Source: Mesorhizobium sp. (GTDB lineage: Bacteria; Pseudomonadota; Alphaproteobacteria; Rhizobiales; Rhizobiaceae). From it: 7,138 nucleotides of DNA. Location of the stretch: NCBI GenBank assembly GCA_030698645.1, contig JAUYMV010000038.1, positions 1-7,138 of the forward strand. Direction: 5' to 3'. The notes beneath the pieces are model-generated. The model saw only the letters and a program-made list of their open reading frames with translations, was not told the DNA's origin and did not search any database. Shown piece after piece: positions 1 through 7,138 of the stretch. The position numbers and the translations under genes were made by a program. The first letter of the stretch is position 1; every line of letters starts with the position of its first letter.

Positions 1-16
1 CAGGCGGCTGTCCTGA
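1..16 (+). CDS. 3' end of an upstream gene, possibly modB (molybdate permease)
   Basis: Only the last four codons and the stop can be seen: in frame 2 the bases read Arg-Arg-Leu-Ser-stop, with TGA at 14-16. The stop shares one base with the modC start codon (TGATG), the usual sign of translational coupling inside an operon. In molybdate-uptake operons the gene just before modC is normally modB, the membrane permease. That identity is inferred from position alone, because four residues cannot identify a protein. Sequence to the left of the window would settle it. Confidence 0.4.
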
Positions 17-1110
17 TGGCGCTGGAGGTGATGGCAAAGGCCACGGCGCCGATCCCGCTCGACGTGTCGTTTCGTGTCGAGCCAGGCGAACTGCTCGCGT
101 TGGTCGGTCATTCGGGTTCCGGAAAATCGACGCTGCTGCGCACGATCGCCGGCCTGTGGACGCCGACCGAGGCGAAAGTCCTGGTCAACGGGGACACCTG
201 GCTCGACACCGGAAGTCGAATCAATCTCGCGCCGCACCGGCGCCGGGTCGGCATCGTGTTCCAGTCCTATGCGCTGTTTCCGCACATGACGGCGCTCGCC
301 AACGTCATCGCCGCCATGGGCCATCGACCGGCGCGGGAACGGGAACCGGAAGCGCGCCGGCTGCTCGCGCTGGTGAACCTCGCCGGGCTTGAGCAGCGCA
401 AGCCCGCGGCGCTGTCGGGCGGGCAGCAGCAGCGCGTCGCGGTCGCCAGAGCGCTCGCCCGCGAGCCGGCCGCGCTCCTGCTCGACGAACCGTTTTCCGC
501 CGTCGACCGCGCGACCCGCGAAAGGCTCTACGACGAAATTCGACAGCTTCGCGCCCATCTGGCCATGCCGACCGTGCTCGTGACCCACGACATGGAGGAA
601 GCGCGACTACTTGCCGACCGGATGGTGGTGATCGAGCATGGAAAGGTGGTGCGTTCCGGCCCGACGGGCGAGGTGATGTTCGACCCGGCCGCGCTACGCG
701 CCATGGGCCTGAGGGAAGTCGGGTCCAGCCTGCCCGCCGTGATCGAGGCGCAGGAGGACGACGATCTGACCAGGCTGGTCACTCCCGCCGGGCCGATCTG
801 GCTGCCAAGGCTGGACGGGCAGCCGGGCGACCGCGTCCGGGTTCGCATCCTTGCGCATGATGTTATCGTGGCAAGCAGCCGGCCGGAGGGCCTTTCCGCG
901 CTCAATGCGCTGCCGGCGATCGTCGGCGATGTTGCCACAGGTGAGGGACCGGGCGCCGTCGTATCGCTCGATGTCGGCGGCCACGAAATCCTGGCGCGGA
1001 TCACCGGCCGCTCGGCGCGTGCGCTGAGCCTGCATGCCGGGCTTGAATGTTTCGTCATTCTGAAGGCGATGGCGGTGGCGCGTGGCGATGTCGAGCCGTC
1101 GCAGCGATGA
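16..1110 (+). CDS. modC: Molybdate ABC transporter ATP-binding protein ModC
   Basis: This is the cytoplasmic ATPase that powers molybdate import with the ModB permease and ModA binding protein; imported molybdate feeds molybdenum cofactor synthesis. The 364-residue length is normal for ModC. All nucleotide-binding motifs are intact: Walker A GHSGSGKST at 31-39, Q-loop Gln83, signature LSGGQ at 133-137, Walker B LLLDEP at 154-159 with catalytic Glu158, D-loop near 161-164 and switch His191. Beyond about residue 235 there is a regulatory extension ending in a single TOBE/Mop-type domain (about 295-356). The stretch around 273-303, reading RVRILAHDVIVA then RPEGLSALNALPA, is typical of ModC and argues against a polyamine, sulfate or iron importer. 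The start codon overlaps the preceding stop, so it is probably translated by coupling. No ModE site can be judged because the operon promoter lies outside the window. Substrate is assigned by family resemblance. Confidence 0.88.
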   Translation: MALEVMAKATAPIPLDVSFRVEPGELLALVGHSGSGKSTLLRTIAGLWTPTEAKVLVNGDTWLDTGSRINLAPHRRRVGIVFQSYALFPHMTALANVIAAMGHRPAREREPEARRLLALVNLAGLEQRKPAALSGGQQQRVAVARALAREPAALLLDEPFSAVDRATRERLYDEIRQLRAHLAMPTVLVTHDMEEARLLADRMVVIEHGKVVRSGPTGEVMFDPAALRAMGLREVGSSLPAVIEAQEDDDLTRLVTPAGPIWLPRLDGQPGDRVRVRILAHDVIVASSRPEGLSALNALPAIVGDVATGEGPGAVVSLDVGGHEILARITGRSARALSLHAGLECFVILKAMAVARGDVEPSQR

Positions 1111-1237
1111 TCCGCGATCCGCTGGCCGTCGGAACCTTGGCGCCCTGATCGGGCCGGGCGGTGCGTCTCGGGAGGCCGGCACGGGGAGGAAGGCAAACGG
1201 TGTGGCCGCAGCCGTCAGCAGCGCGCGGCGCCCCCGC

Positions 1238-3438
<2,201 letters not shown>

Positions 3439-3481
3439 GGTTCAGCGGCGTGCATCCCTGGTTCAACCGAATTCATGTGAC

Positions 3482-3500
3482 AGGTCAGCTTCGCTGACCT
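3482..3500. repeat. Perfect inverted repeat between ligA and azlC
   Basis: AGGTCAGC (3482-3489) and GCTGACCT (3493-3500) are exact reverse complements separated by TTC, giving an 8-bp stem with a 3-base loop. It lies 43 bp after the ligA stop and 31 bp before the azlC start. The bases after it on the + strand (AAACAGCC) contain no T-run, and neither does the other strand, so it is not a standard intrinsic terminator. It could be an unusual terminator, an mRNA-stabilising hairpin, an operator for azlC, or a copy of a dispersed palindromic repeat. The sequence alone does not decide. Confidence 0.75.
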
Positions 3501-3531
3501 AAACAGCCGGTCGATCGAGCCTGGAACCGCC

Positions 3532-4287
3532 ATGTCCGCCGAAATCCTGTTCGAACCGTCGCCCCGGCGCGCCTTCTGGAGCGGGTTCCGCCTCGGCGTC
3601 CCCGTCGTCGTCGCCTCGGCGCCGTTCGCCATCCTGTTCGGTGCGATCGCGGCGCAGAACGGGCTTTCCGTCGGCGAGGCGGTTCTGATGAGCGCCACCA
3701 TCTATGGCGGCGCCAGCCAGATGGTCGGCCTCGAACTGTTCGGCCAGAAGGTCGCGCCGTGGCTGGTCGTGTTCTCCATTTTCGCCGTGAACTTCCGCCA
3801 CATCCTCTATTCGGCCGCCGTCGGCCGGCGCATCCGGCACTGGCCGCTGTGGCAGAAGGCGGTCGGCTTCTTCTTCCTCGTCGATCCGCAATATGCCGAG
3901 ACCGAGCGCAAGGGCGAGGCCGGCGAACCGGTCGGCTTCGTCTGGTACATGGGCATGGCGCTGCCGATCTATGTCTTCTGGATCGTCGAATCGGGCATTG
4001 GCGCCGCCTTCGGCGCGCTTATCCCGGACACCCATGCGATCGGCCTCGATTTCCTGCTGCCGATCTATTTCCTCGGTCTGGTGATGAGCTTTCGCGCGCG
4101 GCCGCTCTGGCTGCCGGTCGTGCTGGCGAGCAGCGCTGCCTCCATCCTGGCCTATGCCTTCGTCGGCTCGCCATGGCACGTCTCGATCGGAGCCGCGGCC
4201 GGCATCCTGCTCGCCGCCGCGATGCCGCTGGCGGACGCCAACGGTCCGGCCGGCCCCGAATCGGACAACACGGGGCCTTTGCCATGA
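3532..4287 (+). CDS. azlC: AzlC family branched-chain amino acid exporter, large subunit
   Basis: This is an inner-membrane protein of 251 residues, the normal size for AzlC. In characterised members AzlC works with the small protein AzlD to export branched-chain amino acids or toxic analogues. Family features visible here are the early hydrophobic segment (about 23-41), the conserved YGGASQ (58-63), and NFRH (87-90) followed by ILYSA. Further hydrophobic segments lie at about 75-86, 108-117, 134-155, 171-187, 191-211 and 217-233. The C-terminal tail of about 20 residues is polar and proline/glycine-rich. The ATG at 3532 is preceded by a weak GGAA (3523-3526). The stop overlaps the azlD start by 4 bp (ATGA), so the two are translated together and probably form one complex. 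A perfect dyad lies just upstream and could be a regulatory site. The substrate is inferred from the family; other small amino acids remain possible. Confidence 0.92.
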   Translation: MSAEILFEPSPRRAFWSGFRLGVPVVVASAPFAILFGAIAAQNGLSVGEAVLMSATIYGGASQMVGLELFGQKVAPWLVVFSIFAVNFRHILYSAAVGRRIRHWPLWQKAVGFFFLVDPQYAETERKGEAGEPVGFVWYMGMALPIYVFWIVESGIGAAFGALIPDTHAIGLDFLLPIYFLGLVMSFRARPLWLPVVLASSAASILAYAFVGSPWHVSIGAAAGILLAAAMPLADANGPAGPESDNTGPLP

Positions 4288-4580
4288 GCACGACGGTCTG
4301 GATCATCCTCGCCGGCGCGGCGATGACCTATCTGACGCGGGTCGGCGGCCACCTCGTGCTGTCGCAGTTCCAGCGCATCCATCCGCGCGTCCAGGCCGGG
4401 CTCGACGCCGTGCCGGCCGCGGTGCTCACCACGCTGTTCGCGCCAGCCCTGTTCAATGCCGGCTGGCCAGAGCTCGCGGCGATGATTGTCGCCGGGCTGG
4501 TCGCGCTGCGCGGCGGGCTGATGGCGATGTTCACCACCGGCGCCGCCGTGCTGATCGCAGGGCGCTATCTGATCGGGTGA
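4284..4580 (+). CDS. azlD: AzlD family branched-chain amino acid exporter, small subunit
   Basis: This small membrane protein of 98 residues is the usual partner of AzlC. It has hydrophobic segments at about 4-17, 42-57, 64-76 and 83-97. The early TYLTRVGG (15-22) and the AVPAAVL stretch (42-48) fit the AzlD pattern. The start codon lies in ATGA shared with the azlC stop, so translation is probably coupled; GGGG at 4272-4275 could act as a weak ribosome binding site. Its last 16 bp (4565-4580) overlap the 3' end of the convergent aminopeptidase gene, so each gene's termination region lies within the other's coding sequence. Function is assigned from the family pairing. Confidence 0.9.
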   Translation: MSTTVWIILAGAAMTYLTRVGGHLVLSQFQRIHPRVQAGLDAVPAAVLTTLFAPALFNAGWPELAAMIVAGLVALRGGLMAMFTTGAAVLIAGRYLIG

Positions 4581-6415
4581 TGGTGGGCCTCGAAGGGCGC
4601 CGCCGCCCTTTCCAGCCAGTCGCGATCGGCGCCTGACAGCAGCGGCCCGATCTCGGCCAGCACGCGCGCGTGATAGGCGTTCAGCCAGTCGAACTCCTCG
4701 CGCGTCAGCAATTCGGTGGCGATGAGGCGCCGGTCGAAGGGCGCGAGCGTCAGCGTCTCGAAGCCGTGCATGGCGATGTCGCCGCCGGCAACCGGCTCGG
4801 CTTCGGTCACGATTATCAGGTTCTCCAGCCTTATGCCGTAGGCGCCTTCCTTGTAGTAGCCGGGCTCGTTCGACAGGATCATGCCCGCGAGCAGCTTCTC
4901 CGTGCCCGTCTTGGCGATGCGCTGCGGGCCCTCGTGCACCGACAGGTAGGAGCCGACGCCATGGCCGGTGCCGTGCGCGTAGTCGAGGCCGGCCTTCCAC
5001 AACGCCAGCCTCGCCACCGCGTCGATGTCGGCGCCGCGCGTGCCCGCCGGGAAGCGCAGCATGGAGATGCCGATCATGCCCTTCAGCACCAGCGTATAAC
5101 GCCGGCGCATCTCGGCGTCCGGCGTGCCGACCGGCAAGGTGCGGGTGATGTCGGTGGTGCCGTCGCGATACTGCGCGCCGGAATCGATCAGGAACAGTTC
5201 GCCGTCTTGAAGCGTCCGGTTCGTCGGCGTCGTGACACGGTAGTGGATGATCGCGCCGTCCGGCCCGGCGCCGGAGATCGTGTCGAAGGAGAGATCGCGC
5301 AGCGGCATCTGCAGGGCCTCGCCGGTCGAGGCCCGGAACTCCTCGAGCGCCGTCGCCGCGCCGATCTCGTCGACCGTTCCGGGCGGCTGGCCATCCAGCC
5401 AGTCGAGGAACTTCGCCATCGCGGCGCCGTCGCGGCGGTGCGCGGCGCGGCTGCCGTCCAGCTCTTGCGCGTTCTTCGTCGCGCGCGGCAGGCGGGCGGG
5501 ATCGGGCATCGACACGACCGTTCCGCCGTTGTCCTCGATCAGCATGCGAAGCCGTTCGGCGGCGAGCGCCGGGTCGAGCGCTATTTTGGCGCCGGTGCGG
5601 GCGCGGCGGACGAGTTCGTCGTCGAGCATGCCCGGCGCGCGCAGATCCGCGAGTTGCGTCAGATAGGCCTCGGTCTCGCGCGGCAGCTTGCGCTTGTCCA
5701 TGAAGAGCAAATGTTCGCCCTTTGCGGCAAGCACGGCGAAGCCGAGCGCCAGCGGCGTGTGCGGCACGTCGCTGCCGCGGATGTTGAACGCCCACGCCAC
5801 GGAGGAGGGGTCGGTCAGCACGCAATGGTCGGCGCCCGCGTCGTGGACCATGTCCGCCATGCGGGCGAGCTTGTCCTTCGCCAGTTCGCCGGCATGGGCG
5901 AGATCGTGGATCTCCACGCGGCCGAGCGGCGCGTCGGGCTGATCGGTCCAGATCGCGTCGACGGCGTTCGTGTCCAGCGCCACCAGTTCGGCGCCGCATG
6001 TCTCGGCCGCGGCGCGCAGCGCCTTCGCCTCGCCAATCGTGTGCAGCCACGGGTCGAAGCCGAGCCTCGCGCCTGCGGCGACGTTCTCGCCGATCCATTT
6101 GGCCGGCGGCGTGTCGACGAGGTTTTCCACGGTGAAGGTGGCGCCGTCGACCTGCCCGCGCACCTGCAGCGCATAGCGCCCGTCGACGAAGACATGCGCG
6201 CTGTCCGGCAGCACAATCGCCGCGCCGGCCGAACCGGTGAACCCGGTCAGCCATTGCAGCCGCTCCGAGCGGGCGGCGACATATTCGCCCTGATGTTCGT
6301 CGGCGCGGGGAACGAGGAAACCGTCCAGGCCCTTTTCGGCGAGATAGGCCCGCAGCCTTGCGACGCGCGCGGGTCCCTGCGACGGGTCGGAACTGACATC
6401 GAAAGACTGGAACAT
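4565..6415 (-). CDS. pepP: Xaa-Pro aminopeptidase (aminopeptidase P, M24B), three-domain form
   Basis: This metalloprotease of the M24 'pita-bread' fold removes the N-terminal residue from peptides whose second residue is proline. The product is 616 residues, the long form, larger than the roughly 440-residue E. coli PepP. Two creatinase-type N-terminal domains (about 15-145 and 165-315) precede the catalytic domain (about 325-545) and a short C-terminal domain beginning FETLTLAPFD (552-561). The five metal ligands are all present: Asp411 in LIDSG, Asp422 in TTDIT, His485 in GTGHGVG, Glu517 in SNEPGY and Glu531 in RLENL. The supporting histidines His391 and His494 are also present. I chose the start at 6415 (MFQSF) because it begins the family-like N-terminus. 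The same frame is open to an ATG at 6559, but the 48 extra residues are cysteine- and arginine-rich and look non-coding. No signal peptide is seen, so it is probably cytoplasmic. Its 3' end overlaps azlD by 16 bp. The substrate is inferred from the family. Confidence 0.93.
   Translation of the reverse strand: MFQSFDVSSDPSQGPARVARLRAYLAEKGLDGFLVPRADEHQGEYVAARSERLQWLTGFTGSAGAAIVLPDSAHVFVDGRYALQVRGQVDGATFTVENLVDTPPAKWIGENVAAGARLGFDPWLHTIGEAKALRAAAETCGAELVALDTNAVDAIWTDQPDAPLGRVEIHDLAHAGELAKDKLARMADMVHDAGADHCVLTDPSSVAWAFNIRGSDVPHTPLALGFAVLAAKGEHLLFMDKRKLPRETEAYLTQLADLRAPGMLDDELVRRARTGAKIALDPALAAERLRMLIEDNGGTVVSMPDPARLPRATKNAQELDGSRAAHRRDGAAMAKFLDWLDGQPPGTVDEIGAATALEEFRASTGEALQMPLRDLSFDTISGAGPDGAIIHYRVTTPTNRTLQDGELFLIDSGAQYRDGTTDITRTLPVGTPDAEMRRRYTLVLKGMIGISMLRFPAGTRGADIDAVARLALWKAGLDYAHGTGHGVGSYLSVHEGPQRIAKTGTEKLLAGMILSNEPGYYKEGAYGIRLENLIIVTEAEPVAGGDIAMHGFETLTLAPFDRRLIATELLTREEFDWLNAYHARVLAEIGPLLSGADRDWLERAAAPFEAHHHPIR
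4593..4610 (+). terminator. Possible weak terminator of azlCD inside pepP
   Basis: Twelve bases after the azlD stop, AAGGGCG (4593-4599) and CGCCCTT (4604-4610) form a 7-bp GC-rich stem with loop CCGC. Only one further T follows before CC, so the U-tract is poor. It falls within the last codons of the oppositely oriented aminopeptidase gene. It may slow or end azlCD transcription, or it may be chance pairing in GC-rich coding DNA. Confidence 0.28.
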
Positions 6416-6598
6416 CTTCTTGGGCCCTGAATCAGGTGCTGCGTAAAGGCGGGACCGTAGCCTCGCGCCGGGAGGGGCGCAACGATGGTGGCCTCGGCAG
6501 ACGTGAATATTGCGTTGCACAATCTCTTGTTCGCACACGCAAAAACGCATGGGAATCATGCGCGAACGTGTCTGGTCCGAAAGGACAACAAGGCTTAC

Positions 6599-6604
6599 CT
6601 ATAT
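6599..6604 (+). promoter_or_regulatory. Candidate -10 element upstream of the small gene
   Basis: CTATAT at 6599-6604 matches the alphaproteobacterial housekeeping -10 consensus. It would give a transcript starting near 6611 with a leader of about 31 bases before the ATG at 6642. No good -35 hexamer is found 16-18 bp upstream (the bases there read about TCCGAA), so the match may be chance. The wider gap 6416-6641 must carry the start signals of both this gene and the divergent aminopeptidase gene. I could not place a promoter for the latter. Confidence 0.25.
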
Positions 6605-6628
6605 CGTCGTGGAGGATGGCTCTTCCAG

Positions 6629-6633
6629 AAGGA
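6629..6633 (+). promoter_or_regulatory. Shine-Dalgarno sequence of the small gene
   Basis: AAGGA at 6629-6633 lies 8 bases before the ATG at 6642, a near-ideal spacing. It selects this start over the ATG at 6510 in the same frame, which has no comparable site and would add 44 residues of unlike composition. A second purine run, GGAGG at 6611-6615, directly abuts another ATG and is too close to serve it. Confidence 0.7.
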
Positions 6634-6641
6634 ATACCATC

Positions 6642-6830
6642 ATGACGAAGTCTGGCAATACACGTGGGTTCTTTCGCAACGCGCTCGATTCGCTGATCGA
6701 GGCGCGTGCCCGGCAGGCGAGCCACTACGTGGCCGGCGCGCTGCTGATGCTCGACGACGAGACCCTGAAGGCACACGGCTATTCGCGCGAGACGCTCAAG
6801 AAGACCGCGCGCGCGCCCTACATGTTCTGA
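6642..6830 (+). CDS. Small basic protein of 62 residues, possibly DUF1127-like
   Basis: I do not recognise a defined function. The product is a soluble, basic protein with no signal peptide or membrane segment. An N-terminal region rich in Arg and Ala (about 8-35) is probably helical. It is followed by LMLDDETLKAHGYSRETLKK (35-54), whose pattern of LDD-x-x-L then G-[YF]-S-R-x-x-L resembles the C-terminal half of DUF1127 (YjiS-like) proteins, small proteins common in alphaproteobacteria and in a few cases linked to RNA binding or phosphate and stress responses. That resemblance is weak and made by eye. Coding is well supported: third positions are strongly G/C from about 6690 on, a good ribosome binding site precedes the ATG, and a strong intrinsic terminator follows 34 bp after the stop. 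It stands as its own transcription unit, divergent from the aminopeptidase gene and convergent with prmA. Confidence 0.8.
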   Translation: MTKSGNTRGFFRNALDSLIEARARQASHYVAGALLMLDDETLKAHGYSRETLKKTARAPYMF

Positions 6831-6864
6831 ACGCCGGTCGCGGGGGCGCCGGGAGTTCGCGACG

Positions 6865-6891
6865 AGGCGGCCGGAAACGGCCGCCTTTTCT
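6865..6891 (+). terminator. Intrinsic terminator after the small gene
   Basis: AGGCGGCCG (6865-6873) pairs perfectly with CGGCCGCCT (6878-6886) around a GAAA tetraloop, and is followed by TTTCT. A 9-bp GC-rich stem with a stable GNRA loop and a short U-tract is a strong rho-independent terminator for + strand transcription. On the - strand, reading away from prmA, no T-run follows the stem, so it is not an efficient prmA terminator in that direction, although the hairpin could still form. Confidence 0.88.
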
Positions 6892-6918
6892 GCGTCCGGC
6901 CTCTGCCGAAGGCGCGCC

Positions 6919-7138
6919 TCAGCGCTTCAGGTGGATGGTGACCCAACCCTCGCGCGCCAGCGTCGAGACGTGGCGGAACCGCTGTCCGGCATAGGCGGCG
7001 ACCACCTGGTTACGCTGGCTTTCGAGGATGCCTGACAGGACCAGCGAGCCGCCGGGCGTCAGATGCCGCGCCATGTCGGGCGCGAGCCGCATCAGCGGAC
7101 GGGCGAGGATGTTGGCGACGATCAGGTCGAACGGCGCC
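6919..7138 (-). CDS. prmA: Ribosomal protein L11 methyltransferase PrmA, C-terminal part
   Basis: PrmA uses S-adenosylmethionine to methylate ribosomal protein L11. Only the last 73 codons including the stop (TGA at 6921-6919) are in the window; the gene continues past the right edge, so the start and the SAM-binding glycine motif are not seen. The visible part begins [19 protein letters not shown], which contains the NILxxPL motif typical of PrmA and of related class I methyltransferases acting on N-containing groups. It continues [13 protein letters not shown], a normal strand-turn-strand of the Rossmann-like fold, and ends [10 protein letters not shown], which fits rhizobial PrmA C-termini. 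It converges on the small gene, with 88 bp between the two stops. Identity rests on these motifs and is fairly secure despite truncation. Confidence 0.88.
   Translation of the reverse strand, partial: APFDLIVANILARPLMRLAPDMARHLTPGGSLVLSGILESQRNQVVAAYAGQRFRHVSTLAREGWVTIHLKR

Noticed and set aside
4152..6254. A 700-codon open frame on the - strand across azlC, azlD and pepP
   Set aside because: It is an out-of-frame reading of the aminopeptidase region, overwhelmingly Arg, Ala and Gly, and runs through several real genes.
4670..6430. A 586-codon open frame on the + strand opposite pepP
   Set aside because: It is antisense to an intact aminopeptidase with all metal ligands. Its composition is shadow-like and it has no recognised motifs.
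6416..6559. N-terminal extension of the aminopeptidase to an ATG at 6559
   Set aside because: The 48 extra residues are Cys- and Arg-rich and unlike the family, and the MFQSF start at 6415 gives a standard N-terminus.
6910..6919. AGGCGCGCCT palindrome just beyond the prmA stop
   Set aside because: A 10-bp GC-rich palindrome is expected by chance in this composition, and there is no loop or T-run to make it a terminator.
6485..6994. A 169-codon + strand frame through the intergenic gap and the small gene
   Set aside because: The first part reads fairly protein-like because the gap is less GC-rich, but after about 6670 it becomes Arg/Gly/Ala shadow sequence. The strong third-position bias belongs to the 6642 frame. 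It also runs through the terminator and into prmA.

Overview
The window is GC-rich chromosomal DNA with strong G/C preference at third codon positions. Its gene content (a ModC-type ATPase, a 715-residue NAD-dependent DNA ligase, an AzlCD pair, and a long aminopeptidase P close to prmA) points to an alphaproteobacterium of the Hyphomicrobiales (Rhizobiales), probably near Mesorhizobium and its relatives. That placement is inferred from protein style and gene neighbourhood, not from a database search. I saw no mobile element, CRISPR array, tRNA or rRNA.

Layout, left to right. At the left edge a molybdate-import ATPase gene (modC, +) starts on the stop codon of an upstream gene that is almost wholly outside the window, so the end of a mod operon is probably present. 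A 180-bp gap follows, then ligA (+), the replicative and repair DNA ligase. A 93-bp gap carries a perfect 8-bp hairpin and leads to azlC and azlD (+), which overlap by 4 bp and encode a two-part branched-chain amino acid exporter. azlD runs tail-to-tail into a three-domain Xaa-Pro aminopeptidase gene (pepP-like, -), overlapping it by 16 bp. A 226-bp divergent intergenic region separates the pepP start from a small + strand gene of 62 codons. That small gene has a good Shine-Dalgarno sequence and its own strong intrinsic terminator. The right edge holds the 3' end of prmA (-), the ribosomal protein L11 methyltransferase.

The genes are mostly unrelated housekeeping or transport functions. The only clear co-transcribed sets are modC with its cut-off upstream neighbour, and azlC with azlD. 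AzlCD exports branched-chain amino acids, while aminopeptidase P releases N-terminal residues from X-Pro peptides, so both touch amino acid turnover. Their convergent layout argues against co-regulation.

I found no convincing undescribed multi-gene system. The items most worth a second look are the unassigned 62-residue protein with its own transcription unit, the perfect dyad between ligA and azlC, and the overlapping azlD/pepP ends.
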